Source: Corella eumyota (taxonomy: Eukaryota > Chordata > Ascidiacea > Phlebobranchia > Corellidae). Taken from it: a DNA stretch of 64,000 nucleotides. A program made the position numbers and the translations under genes. Position 1 is the first letter of the stretch. Every line of letters starts with the position of its first letter. Below are positions 1 to 13,500 of this stretch, one piece after another. The stretch covers positions 9,432,501 through 9,496,500 of the forward strand of contig OY720097.1 in assembly GCA_963082875.1 (NCBI GenBank). Reading direction: 5' to 3'. The notes under the pieces are model-generated. The model saw only the letters and a program-made list of their open reading frames with translations, was not told where the DNA came from and ran no database searches.

Positions 1-1060
1 TTGTCGATTTTGATTTTAAACTGTAAAAATTGTAACCACGCATTGTAAGCTCTAGTTGACAACGTTTAAAACAATTATGATGTACGGTCTACGCGTAAGA
101 AAACATATTTCGGAAACAGTTATTTATTGGTAATATGTTAGATTTACGCCCAGACAATAAACATTAGATATTTTTACGATTGGCAAGTTGTATTAAAAAC
201 GTAAAAGAAGCACATGTTAGCAAATTTTAACCTTTGTCGATTTCAATTTAAAACCGTAAAAACCGTAAACACGCATTGTAAGCTCTAGTTAACAACGTTT
301 AAATTAATTATAATGTACGGTCTACGCGTAAGAAAACATAACTTGAAAACAGTTATTTATTGCTAATTTGTTGTTTTTACGCATAGACAATAAACATTAG
401 CAATTTTTAACAATTGGCGAGTTGTATTAAAAACGCCCAAGCAGCAAATGTTAACAAATTTTAACCTTTGTCGATTTCAATCTTAAACCTTGAAAACCGT
501 ATCCACACAATGTAAACTATATTTAACAACGTTTTAAATAATTTCCATGTGCGTTCTACGCGTATGAAAACATAACTTGAAAACAGTTATTTATTGCTAA
601 TTTGTTGTATTTACGCATACACAATAAACATTAGCAATTTTTAACAATTGGCGAGTTGTATTAAAAACGCCCAAGCAGCAAATATTTTAAAATTTTAACC
701 TTTGTGGATTTTAATTTTAAACCATGAAAACCGTATCCACACATTGTAAGCTATATTTGACAACGTTTAAATTAATTGTTATGTGCGATCTACGCGAAAA
801 AAAACATAACTCGGAAACAGTTAATTATTAGTAATATGTTGGTTTTACGCACAGACAATTACTATTAGCTATTTTTAACAATTGGCAAGTTGTATTAAAA
901 ACTAATAAGCAGCACATGTTAGCAAATTTTAACCTTTACCAACTTAAAGTTTAAACCGTATCAATTGTATCCACGTATTGTAAGCTCTATTTGACAAAGT
1001 TTAAAATAATTATTTTGTACGGTTTACGCGTAAGAAAATATAACTCGAAAAACAGATAGT
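1..1060 (+). repeat. Spacer 1: about 4.5 satellite monomers
   Basis: Monomer starts recur near 1, 236, 469, 700 and 931, a period of about 233 bp. These copies differ from one another, and from the other spacers, more than later spacers differ among themselves. They include single-base variants such as CTACGCGTATG and AATTTGTTGTATTTACGCATAC. More monomers are present here than in the other spacers, and the left end is cut by the window edge. Confidence 0.9.
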
Positions 1061-1335
1061 GATGATGGAGATAATAACGATAGAGATGAGGAGGATGAGG
1101 AGGATGGGGAGGATGAGGAAGATAAGGATGAGGAAGATGAGGAGGATGAGGAGGATGAGGAGGATGAAGAGGATGAGGAAGATGAGGAGGATGAGGAGGA
1201 TGAAAAGGATGAGGAAGATGAGAAGGATGAGGAGGATGAGGAGGATGAGGAGGACAAAGTTTAAAATAATTATTTTGTACGGTTTACGCGTAAGAAAATA
1301 TAACTCGAAAAACAGATAGTGATGATGGAGATAAT
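996..1335 (+). repeat. Local tandem duplication of block start
   Basis: About 80 bp covering the end of the partial monomer (GACAAAGTTTAAAATAATT onward) and the block start occurs at 996-1075 and again at 1253-1335, with about 180 bp of GAGGAT repeat between. The monomer tail plus the first part of block 1 has therefore been duplicated in tandem. No other block start in the array has this arrangement. Confidence 0.85.
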
Positions 1336-4300
1336 AACAATAGAGATGAGGAGGATGAGGAGGATGGGGAGGATGATGAGAATAAGGGTGAAGAGGATGA
1401 GGAGGATGAGAAGGATGAGGAGGATGAGGAGGATGAAAAGGATGAGGAAGATGAGGAAGATGAGGAGGATGAGGAAGATGAAGAGGATGAGAAGGATGAG
1501 GAGGATAAGGAAGATGAGGAGGATGAAGAGGATGAGGAGGATGAGGAGAATAAGGAGGATGAGGAGGATGAGGAGGATGAGGAGGATGAGGAGGATGAGG
1601 AAGATGAGGAGGATGAGGAAGATGAGGAAAATGAGGAGGATGTGGGGGATGAGGAGGATGAGGAGGATGAGGAGGATGAGGAGGATGAGGATGTTGAGGA
1701 GGATGAGGAGGATGAGGAGAGTGAGAAAGATGAGGAGGATGAGGAAGATGAGGAAGATGAGGAGGCTGAGGAGGATGAGGAGGATGAGGAGGATGAGGAA
1801 GATGAAAAAGATGAGGAGGATGAGGAGGATGAGGAGGATGAGGAGGATGAGGAGGATGAGGAGGATGAAAAAGATGAAGAGAATGCGGAGTATAAGGAAG
1901 ATGAGGAGGATGAAGAAGATGAAGAGGATGAGGAGAATGAGGAGGATGAGGAGGATGTGGAGGATGAGGAGGATTAGGAAGATAAGGAGGATGAGGAGGA
2001 TGAGGAGGATGAGGAGGATGAGAAGGATGAGGAAGATGAGGAGGATGAGGAGGATGAGGAGGATGAGGAAGATGAGGATGAGGATGATGAAGAAGATGAG
2101 GAGGATGAAAAGGATGAGGAAGATGTGGAGGATGAGAAGGATAAGGAAGATGAGGAGAATGAGGAGGATGAGAAGGAGGATGAGGATGAGGAGATTGAAG
2201 AGGATGAGGAGGATGAAGAGGATGAAGAGGATGAGGAGAATGATGAGGATGATGATGAAAAGGAGGATGATGAAGAGGATGATGAGGAGGAGAAGGAGGA
2301 GGAGGATGAGAATGAGGATGATGATGAGGATGATGATGAGGATGATAATGAGGATGATGATGAGGATGAGGAGGATGAGGAGGATGAGGAGGATGAGGAG
2401 GATGACGAGGATGAGGAGGATGAGGAGGATGAGGAGGATGAGGATGATGAGGAGGATGAGGATGAGAATGAGGATGAGAAGGGAGGTTGAGGAGGATGAG
2501 GAGGATGAGGAGGATGAGGAGGATGAGGAGCATGAGGAGGATGAGAAGGATGAAGAGGATGGGGAGGATGAGGAAGATGAGGAAGATGAAGTGGATGAGG
2601 AGGATGAGGAGGATGATGAGGATGATGATGAGAAGGAGGAGGATGATGTCGAGGATGATGAGGAGGAGGAGGAGGAGGATGAGAAGGATGAGGAGGATGA
2701 GGAGGATGAGGAGGATGAGGAGAATGAGGAGGATGAAGAGGATGAGGAGGATGAGGAGGATGAGGAGGATGAGGAGGATGAGGAGGATGAAGAGGATAAG
2801 GAGGATAAAGAGGATGAGGAGGATGAAGAGGATGAGGATGATGAGGAGGATGAGGATAAGGAGGAGGATGAGGAGGATGAGGAGGATGAGGAGGATGAGG
2901 AGGATGAGGAGGATGAGGAGAATGAGGAGGATGAGGAGGATGAGGAGGATGAGGAGGATGAAGGGGATGAGGAGGATAAGGAGGATGATGAAGATGATGA
3001 TGAAGAGGATGATGAGGAGGAGGATGAGGATGAGGATGATGATGAGGATGATGATGAGGACGATAATAAGGATGATGATAAGGATGAGGAGGATGAGGAG
3101 GATGAAGAGGATGAGGAGGATGAAGAGGATGAGGAGGATGAAGAGGATGAGGAAGATGAGGATGATGAAGAGGATGAGGATGATGAGGATGAGGATGAGG
3201 ATGAGGATGAGGATAAGGAGGAGGTTGGGGAGGATGAGGAGGATGAGAAGGATGAGGAGGATGAGGAGGATGAGGAGGATGAGGAGGATGAGAAGGATGA
3301 GGAAGATGAGGAGGATGAAGAGGATTAGGAGGATGAAGAGGATGAGGAGGATGACGAGGATGATAATGAGGAGGAGGAGGAGGAGGAGGAGGAGGAGGAT
3401 GATAAGGATAATGATGAGGATGATGATGAGGATGATAATGAGGACGATGATGAGGATGATGAAGATGAGGAGGATGAGGAGGATGAGAAGGATGAGGAGG
3501 ATGAGGAGGATGTAGAGGATGAGGAGGATGAGGAGGGTGAGGAGGATGAAGAGGATGAGAAGGATGTGGAGGATGAGAAGGATGAGGAGGATGGGGAGGA
3601 TAAGGAGCATGAGGAGGATGAGAAGGATGAGGAGGATGAGGAGGATGAAGAGGATGAGGAAGATGGGGAGGATGAGGAGCATGAGGAGGTTGAGAAGGGT
3701 GAGGAGGATGAGGAGGATGAGGAAGATGAGGAGGATGAGGAGGATGAGGAGGATGAAGAGGATGAGGAAGATGAGGAGGATGAGGAGGATGAGGGGGATG
3801 AGGAAGATGAGGAGAATGAGGAGGATGAGAAGGATGAGGAGGATGATGAGGATGATGATGAGAAAGAGGATGAGGAGGAGGATGATGAGGAGGAGGAGGA
3901 TAAGGAGGAGGAGGAGGATGAGGATGAGGATGATGATGAGGATGATGATGAGGATGGTAATGAGGATGATGATGAGGATGAGGAGGATGATGTGGATGAG
4001 GAGGATGAGAAGGATGAGGATGATGAAGAGGATGAGGAGGATGAGGAGGATGAGGAGGATGAGGAGGATGAGGAGGATGTGGAGGATGAGGAGGATGAGA
4101 AAGATGTGGAGGATGAGAAGGATGAGGAGGATGAGGAGGATGAGTAAGATGAGGGGCATGAGGAGGATGAGGAGGATGAGGAGGATGAGGGGGGTGAGGA
4201 GGGTGAGGAGGATGAGGAGGATGAGGAGGATGAGGAGGATGAGGAGGATGAGGAGGATGAGGAGGATGAGGAAGATGAGGAGGATGAGGAGGATGAGGAG

Positions 4301-6296
4301 GATGAGGAGGATGAGGAGGATGAGGAAGATGAGGAGGATGAGAAGGATGAAGAAGATGAGGAGGATGAGGAGAATGAGGAGGATGAGGAGGATAAAGAGG
4401 ATGAGGAGGATGAGGAGAATGAGGAGGATGAGGAGGATGAGGAGGATGAGGAGGATGAGGAGGACGAGGATGATGAGGAGGATAAGGATGAGGATGAGGA
4501 TGAAGAGGAGGTTGAGGAGGATGAGGAGAATGAGGAGAATGAGGAGGATGAGGAGGATGAAGAGGATGAGAAGGATGAGGAGGATGAGGAGGATGAGGAG
4601 GATGAGGAGGATGAAGAGGATGAGGAGGATGAAGAGGATGAGAAGTATGAGAAGGATGAGGAGGATGAAGAGGATGAGAAAAAAGGTGAGGATGATGAGG
4701 ATGATGATGAGGATGATGAGGATAATGAGGAGGATGATAAGGAGGAGGAGCAGGAGGTGGAGGAAGAAGAGGAGGAAGAGGAGGAGGATGAGGAGGAGGA
4801 TGAGGATAAGGATGATGATGAGGATGATGATAAGGATGAGGATGAGAATGAGGATGAGGAGGTTGAGGAGGATGAGGAGGATGAGGAGAATGAGGAGGAT
4901 GAAGATGATGAGGATGATGATGATGATGATAAGGAGGATGAGGAGGATGAGGAGGATGAGGAGCATGAGGAAGATGAGAAGGATGAGGAGAATGAGGAGG
5001 ATGAGGAGGATGAGGAGGATGAGGAGGATGAGGAGGATGAGGAGGATGAGGAGGATGAGGAGGATGAGGATGAGGATGAGGAGGTTGAAAAGGATGTGGA
5101 AGATGAGGAGGATGAGGAGGATGAGGATGATGAGGATGATGAGGATGATGAGGATGATGAGGATGATGATGAGAAGGAGGAGGAGGAGGAGGAGGAGGAG
5201 AAGGAGGAGGAGGAGGAGGAGAAGGAGGAGGATGAGGATGATGATGAGGATGATGATGAGGATGAGGATGAGAATGATGATGAGGAGGTTGAGGAGGATA
5301 AGGAAGATGAAAAGGATGAGGAGGATGATGAGGATGATGAGGATGAAGATGAGGATGATGAGGAGGATGATGAGAAGGAGGAGGAGGATGAGGAGAAGGA
5401 GGAGAAGGAGGAGGAGAAGGAGGAGGATGAGGATGATGATGAGGATGATGATGAGGATGAGGATGAGGATGAGAATGAGGATGAGGAGGTTGAGGAGGAT
5501 GAGGAGGATGAGGAGAATGAGCAGGATGAAGATGATGAGGATGATGATGTGATGATAAGGAGGATAAGGAGGATGAGGAGGATGAGGAGGATGAGGAGGA
5601 TGAGGAGGATGAGGAGGATGAGGAGCATGAGGAAGATGAGGAGGATGAGAAGAATGAGGAGGATGAGGAGGATGAGGAGGATGAGGAGGATGAGGAGGAT
5701 GAGGAGGATGAGGAGGATGAGGAGGATGAGGATGAGGATGAGGAGGTTGAAAAGGATGTGGAGGATGAGGAGGATGAGGAGGATGAGGAGGATGAGAAAG
5801 ATGAGGATGATGAGGATGATGAGGATGATGAGGATGATGAGGATGATGAGGATGATGAGGATGATGAGGATGATGATGAAGATGATGATGATAATGATGA
5901 TGATGAGGATGATGAGGATGATGAGAATGATGATAATGATGATAATGATAATGATGACGATGATGACGATGGTGATGATGGTGATAATGGTGATGATGCT
6001 GATGATAATAATAATAATGATTTCTATATATCCATCTCAATACCCATCTCCATTTTCATCTTCATCTCTATCTCTATCATCTACATCGTCATCTCTATTT
6101 CCATCATCTTCATCTCCATGTCTATCATCTCAATCATTTCCATCATTTCCTTCATCTTCATCATCTTAATAATCTTCATCATCTTCATCATCTACATTAT
6201 CTACATCATCTCCATCATCTCTATCATCTCCATCATCTCCATCATCTCTATCATCTCCATCATCTCCATCATCTTTATCATCTCCATCATCTCCAT
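1061..6296 (+). repeat. Block 1 (type A): GAGGAT/GAT repeat with terminal ATC arm
   Basis: The purine-rich strand runs from 1061 to about 6020 as variants of GAGGAT with islands of GATGATGAG and GAGGAGGAG. It then passes through a GATGATAATAATAATAATG junction into an ATC-rich arm at about 6030-6296. Type A marks are GATAATAACRATAGAGATGAG at the start and TCATCTACATCGTCATC in the arm. A fragment of satellite monomer (1253-1320) interrupts the start of the block. This is the longest block, at 5.2 kb. Confidence 0.9.
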
Positions 6297-7148
6297 TAGC
6301 ATATATTTGCAAACTTTAACTTTTGTCGATTTTGATTTTAAACCGTAAAATTGTAACCACGCATTGAAAGCTCTAGTTGACAACGTTTAAATTATTAATA
6401 ACGTACGGTCTACGCGTAAAAAAACATAACTTGAAAACAGTTATTTATTGCTAATTTGTTGTTTTTACGCATAGACAATAAACATTAGCAATTTTTAACA
6501 ATTGGCGAGTTGTATTAAAAACGCCCAAGCAGCAAATGTTAACAAATTTTAACCTTTGTCGATTTTAATTTTAAACCTTGAAAACCGTATCCACACATTG
6601 TAAGCTATATTTAACAACGTTTTAAAAAATTTCCATGTGCGTTCTACGCGTATGAAAACATAACTTGAAAACAGTTATTTATTGCTAATTTCTTGTATTT
6701 ACGCATAGACAATAAACATTAGCAAATTTTAACAATTGGCGAGTTGTATTAAAAACGCCCAAGCAGCAAATATTATAAAATTTTAACTTTTGTGGATTTT
6801 AATTTTAAACCATGAAAACCGTATCCACACATTGTAAGCTATATTTGACAACGTTTAAATTAATTGCTATGTGCGTTCTACGCGAAAAAAAACATAACTC
6901 GGAAACAGTTAATTATTAGTAATATGTTGGTTTTACGCACAGACAATTACTATTAGCTATTTTTAACAATTGGCAAGTTGTATTAAAAACTAATAAGCAG
7001 CACATGTTAGCAAATTTTAACCTTTACCGATTTAAAATTTAAACCGTATCAATTGTATCCACGCATTGTAAGCTCTATTTGACAAAGTTTAAAATAATTA
7101 TTTTGTACGGTTTACGCGTAAGAAAATATAACTCGAAAAACAGATAGT
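6297..7148 (+). repeat. Spacer 2: satellite monomers, A-following type
   Basis: There are three full monomers beginning near 6321, 6553 and 6786 and a partial fourth from 7020. The diagnostic word AAATTATTAATAACGTACGG marks spacers that follow type A blocks. Confidence 0.9.
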
Positions 7149-9738
7149 GATGATGGAGATGATGATGGAGATAATAACGATAGAGATGATGAAGATGAGG
7201 AGGATGAGGAGGATGGGGAAGATGAGGTGGATAAGGAGGATGAGGAGGATGAGGAGGATGAGAAAGATGAGGAGAATGAGGAGGATGAGGATAAGGAAGA
7301 TGAGGAGGATGAAGAGGATGAGGAGGATGAGGAGGATGAGGAGGATGAAGAGGATGAGGAGGATGCGGTGGATGAGGAGGATGAAGAGGATGAGGAGGAT
7401 GAGGAGGATGAGGAGGATGAAGAAGATGAGGAGGATGAGGAAGATGAGGAGGATGAGGAGAATGTGGAGGATGAGGAGGATGAGGAGGATGAGGAGGATG
7501 AGGAGGATGAGGAGGATGAGGAGGATGAGGATGTTGAGGAGGATGAGGAGGACGAGGAGGATGAGAAGGATGAGGAGGATGAGGAAGATGAGGAAAATAA
7601 GGAAGCTGAGGAAGTTGAGGAGGATGAGGAGGATGAAAAAGATGAGGAGGATGAGGAGGATGAGGAGAATGAGAAGGATGAGGAGGATGAGGAGGATGAA
7701 GAGGATAAGGAAGATGAGGAGGATGAAGAGGATGAGGATGAGAAGGATGAGGAGGATGAGGAAGATGAGGAGGATGAGAAGGATGAGGAGGATGAGGAGG
7801 ATGAGGAAGATGAGGAAGATGAAGAGGATGTGGAGGATGAGGAGAATGAGGAGGATGAGGAGGATGAGGAGGATGAGGAGCATGAGGAGCATGAGGGGGA
7901 TGAGGAGGATAAGGAGGATAAGGAGGGTGAGGAGGGTGAGGAAGATGAGGAGGATGAGGAGGATGAGGAGGATGAGGAGGATAAGGAGGATGAGGAGGAT
8001 GAGGAGGATGAGGAGGATGGGAAGGATGAGGAAGATGAGGAGGATGAGGAGGATGAGGAGAATGAGGAGGATGAGGAGGATGAGGAGGATGAGGAGGATG
8101 AGGAGGATGAGGAGGATGAGGAGGATGAGGAGGATGAGGAGGATGAGGAGGACGAGGATGATGAGGAGGATAAGGATGAAGATTAAGACGAGGTTAAGGA
8201 GGTTAAGGAAGATGTGGAGGATGAGGAGGATGAGGAGGATGAGGAGGATGAGAAGGATGAGGAGGATGAGCAGGATGAGGAGGATGAGGAGGAGGAGGAG
8301 GAGGTGGAGGAAGAAGAAGAGGAAGAAGAGGAGGAGGAGGATGAGAAAGAAGATGAGGATGAGGATGATGATGAGGATGATGATGAGGATGATAATGAGG
8401 ATAATAATGATGATGAGGATGAGGATGAGGATGAAGATGAAGATGAGGATGAGGAGAATGAGGAGGTTGAAGAGGATGAGTAGGATGAGGAGGATGAAGA
8501 GGAAGAGGAGGATGAGGAGGATGAGGAAGATGAGGAGGATGAGGAGGATGAAGAGGATGAGGAGGATGAGGAGGATGAGGAGAATGAGGAGGATGAGAAA
8601 GATGAGGAGGATGAGGAGGATGAGGAGGATGAGGAAAATGAGGAGGATGAGGAGGATGAGGAGGAGGATGAGAATGAGGATGAGAAGGTTGAGGAGGATG
8701 AGAAGGATAAGGATGAGGAGAATGAGGAGGATGAGGAGGATGAGGAGGATAAGGAAAATGAGGAAGATGAAGAGGATGAAGATGATGAGGAGGATGAGGA
8801 GGATAAAGAGGATGAGGAGGATGAGGAGGAGGATGAAGATGGGGATAAGGATGAGGAGGTTGAAGAGGATGAGGAGGATGAGGAGAAGGAGGAGGATGAG
8901 GAGGATGAGGAGGATGAGGAGGATCAGAAAGATGAGGATGATGAGGAGGATGAGGAGGATGAAGAGGATGAGGAGGATGAGGAGGATGAGGAGGATGAGG
9001 AGGATGAGGAGGATGAGGAGCATGAGGAAGATGAGGAGGATGAGGAGAATGAGGAGGATGAGGATGATGATGTGATGATAAGGAGGATGAAGATGATGAG
9101 GAGGATGAGGAGGATGAGGAGGATGAGGAGCATGAGGAAGATGAGGAGGATGAGGAGAATGAGGAGGATGAGGAGGATGAGGAGGATGAGGAGGATGAGG
9201 AGGATGAGGATGAGGATGAGGAGGTTGAAAAGGATGTGGAGGATGAGGAGGATGAGGAGGATGAGGAGGATGAGAAAGATGAGGATGATGAGGATGATGA
9301 GGATGATGAGGATGATGAGGATGATGAGGATGATGATGAAGATGATGATGATAATGATGATGATGAGGATGATGAGGATGATGAGAATGATGATAATGAT
9401 GATAATGATAATGATGACGATGATGACGATGGTGATGATGGTGATAATGGTGATGATGCTGATGATAATAATAATAATGATTTCTATATATCCATCTCAA
9501 TACCCATCTCCATTTTCATCTTCATCTCTATCTCTATCATCTCCATCGTCATCTCTATTTCCATCATCTTCATCTCCATGTCTATCATCTCAATCATTTC
9601 CATCATTTCCTTCATCTTCATCATCTTAATAATCTTCATCATCTTCATCATCTACATTATCTACATCATCTCCATCATCTCCATCATCTCCATCATCTCC
9701 ATCATCTCTATCATCTCCATCATCTCCATCATATCCAT
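7149..9738 (+). repeat. Block 2 (type B): GAGGAT/GAT repeat with ATC arm
   Basis: The block starts with the type B marks GATGATGGAGATGATGATGG and ATAGAGATGATGAAGATG. The strand switch is near 9480 and the ATC arm carries TCATCTCCATCGTCATC. Total length is 2.6 kb. Confidence 0.9.
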
Positions 9739-10591
9739 TAGCATATATTTGCAAACTTTAACTTTTGTCGATTTTGATTTTAAACCGTAAAAATTGTAAC
9801 CACGCATTGTAAGCTCTAGTTGACAACGTTTAAATTAATTATAATGTACGGTCTACGCGTAAAAAAACATAACTTGAAAACAGTTATTTATTGCTAATTT
9901 GTTGTTTTTACGCATAGACAATAAACATTAGCAATTTTTAACAATTGGCGAGTTGTATTAAAAACGCCCAAGCAGCAAATGTTAACAAATTTTAACCTTT
10001 GTCGATTTTAATTTTAAACCTTGAAAACCGTATCCACACATTGTAAGCTATATTTAACAACGTTTTAAAAAATTTCCATGTGCGTTCTACGCGTATGAAA
10101 ACATAACTTGAAAACAGTTATTTATTGCTAATTTGTTGTATTTACGCATAGACAATAAACATTAGCAAATTTTAACAATTGGCGAGTTGTATTAAAAACG
10201 CCCAAGCAGCAAATATTATAAAATTTTAACCTTTGTGGATTTTAATTTTAAACCATGAAAACCGTATCCACACATTGTAAGCTATATTTGACAACGTTTA
10301 AATTAATTGCTATGTGCGTTCTACGCGAAAAAAAACATAACTCTGAAACAGTTAATTATCAGTAATATGTTGGTTTTACGCACAGACAATTACTATTAGC
10401 TATTTTTAACAATTGGCAAGTTGTATTAAAAACTAATAAGCAGCACATGTTAGCAAATTTTAACCTTTACCGATTTAAAATTTAAACCGTATCAATTGTA
10501 TCCACGCATTGTAAGCTCTATTTGACAAAGTTTAAAATAATTATTTTGTACGGTTTACGCGTAAGAAAATATAACTCGAAAAACAGATAGT
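9739..10591 (+). repeat. Spacer 3: satellite monomers, B-following type
   Basis: Three full monomers and a partial one. The diagnostic AAATTAATTATAATGTACGG replaces the AATAACG version found after type A blocks. Confidence 0.9.
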
Positions 10592-13500
10592 GATGATGGA
10601 GATAATAACAATAGAGATGAGGAGGATGAGGAGGATGGGGAGGATGAGGAGGATGAGAAGGATGAGGAGGATGAGGAGGATGAAAAGGATGAGGAAGATG
10701 AGGAGGATGAGGAGGATGAAGAGGATGAGAAGGATGAAGAGGATAAGGAAGATGAGGAGGATAAAGAGGATGAGGAGGATGAGGAGAATAAGGAGGATGA
10801 GGAGGATGAGGAGGATGCGGAGGATGAGGAGGATGAGGAGGATGAGGAGGATGAGGAGGATGAGGAGGATGAAGAGGATGAGGAAGATGAGGAGGATGAG
10901 GAAGATGAGGAGGATGAGGAGGATGTGGGGGATGAGGAGGATGAGGAGGATGAGGAGGATGAGGATGTTGAGGGGGATGAGGAAGATGAGGAGGATGAGA
11001 AAGATGAGGAGGATGAAGAAGATGAGGAAGATGAGGAGGCTGAGGAGGATGAGGAGGATGAGGAGGATGAGGAAGATGAAATGGATGAGGAGGATGAGGA
11101 GGATGAGGAGGATGAAGAGGATGAGGAGGATGAGGAGGATGAGGAGGATGAGGAGTATGAGGAGGATGAAGAAGATGAAAAGAATGCGGAGTATAAGGAA
11201 GATGAAGAGGATGAAGAAGATGAGGAGGATGAGGAGAATGAGGAGGATGAGGAGGATGAGGAGGATGAGGAGGATTAGGAAGATAAGGAGGATGAGGAGG
11301 ATGAGGAGGATGAGGAGGATGAGGAGGATGAAGAGGATGAGGAAGATGAGAAGGATGAGGAGGATGAGGAGGATGAGGAAGATGAGGATGAGGAAGATGA
11401 AGAGGATGAGGAAGATGAAAAGGATGAGGAAGATGTGGAGGATGAGGAGGATAAGGATGATGAGGAAAATGAGGAGGATGAGAAGGAGGATGAGGATAAG
11501 GAGATTGAAGAGGATGAGGAGGATGAAGAGGATGAGGAGAATGAGGAGAATGATGAGGATGATGATGAAAAGGAGGATGATGAGGAGGATGATGAGGAGG
11601 AGAAGGAGGAGGAGGATGAGGATGAGGATGATGATGATGATGAGGATGATGATGAGGATGATAATGAGGATAATGATGAGGATGAGGAGGATGAGGAGGA
11701 TGAGAAGGATGAGGAGGATGAGGAGGATGAGGAGGATGAGGAGGATGAGGAGGATGAGGAAGATGAGGAGGATGTGGAGGATGAGGAGGATGAGGAGGAT
11801 GAGGAGGATGAGGAGGATGAGGATGATGAGGAGGATGAGGATGGGGATGAGGATGAGAAAGGAGGTTGAGGAGGATGAGGAGGATGAGGAGGATGAGGAG
11901 GATGAGAAGGATGAAGAGGATGGGGAGGATGAAGAGGATGAGGAGGATGAAGAGGATGAGGAGGATGAGGAGGATGATGAGGATGATGATGAGAAGGAGG
12001 AGGATGATGAGGAGAATGATGAGGAGGAGGAGGAGGAGGATGAGAGGGATGAGGAGGATGAGGAGGATGAGGAGGATGAGGAGAATGAGGAGGATGAAGA
12101 GGATGAGGAGGATGAGGAGGATGAGGAGGATGAGGAGGATGAAAAGGATAAGGAGTATAAGGAGGATGAGGAGGATGAGGAGGATGAGGATGATGATGAG
12201 AAGGAGGAGGAGGAGGAGGAGGAGGAGGAGAAGGAGGAGGAGGAGGAGGAGAAAGGGGAGGATGAGGATGATGATGAGGATGATGATGAGGATGAGGATG
12301 AGAATGAGGATGAGGAGGTTGAGGAGGATAAGGAAGATGAAAAGGATGAAGAGGATGAGGAGGATGATGAGGATGAGGAGGATGAGGAGGATGAGGAGGA
12401 TGAGAAGGATGAGGAGGATGAGGAAGATGTAGAGGATGAGGAGGATGAGGAGGGTGAGGAGGATGAAGAGGATGAGAAGGATGTGGAGGATGAGAAGGAT
12501 GAGGAAGATGGGGAGGATAAGGAGCATGAGGAGGATGAGAAGGATGAGGAGGATGAGGAGGATGAAGAGGATGAGGAAGATGGGGAGGATGAGGAGGATG
12601 AGGAGGATGAGGAGGGTGAGGAGGATGAGGATGATGAGGAAGATGAGGAGGATGAGGAGGATGAGGAGGATGAAGAGGATGAGGAGGATGAGGAGGATGA
12701 GGAGGATGAGGGGGATGAGGAAGATGAGGAGAATGAGGAGGATGAGAAGGATGAGGAAGATGATGAGGATGATGATGAGAAAGAGGATGAGGAGGAGGAT
12801 GATGAGGAGGAGGAGGATAAGAAGGAGGAGGAGGATGAGGATGAGGATGATGATGAGGATGATGATGAGGATGGTAATGAGGATGATGATGAGGATGAGG
12901 AGGATGATGTGGATTAGGAGGATGAGAAGGATGAGGATGATGAAGAGGATGAGGAGGATGAGGAGGATGAGGAGGATGAGGAAGATGAGGAGGATGAGGA
13001 GGATGAGGAGGATGAGGAGGATGAGAGAGATGTGGAGGATGAGAAGGATGACGAAGATGAGGAGGATGAGTAGGATGAGGGGCATGAGGAGGATGAGGAG
13101 GATGAGGAGGATGAGGAGGGTGAGGAGGGTGAGGAGGATGAGGAGGATGAGGAGGATGAGGAGGATGAGGAGGATGAGGAGGATGAGGAGGATGAGGAGG
13201 ATGAGGAGGATGAGGAGGATGAGGAGGATAAGGAGGGTGAGGAGGATGAGGAGGATAAGGAAGATGAGGAGGATGAGAAGGATGAAGAAGATGAGGAGGA
13301 TGAGGAGAATGAGGAGGATGAGGAGGATAAAGAGGATGAGGAGGATGAGGAGAATGAGGAGGATGAGGAGGATGAGGAGGATGAGGAGGATGAGGAGGAC
13401 GAGGATAATGAGGAGGATAAGGATGAGGATGAGGATGAAGAGGAGGTTGAGGAGGTTGAGGAGGATGAGGAGAATGAAGAGAATGAGGAGGATGAGGAGG

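Noticed and set aside
1-1060. Regularly spaced repeats as a CRISPR array
   Set aside because: The 233-bp units are contiguous satellite monomers with no unique spacers, in a eukaryotic context.
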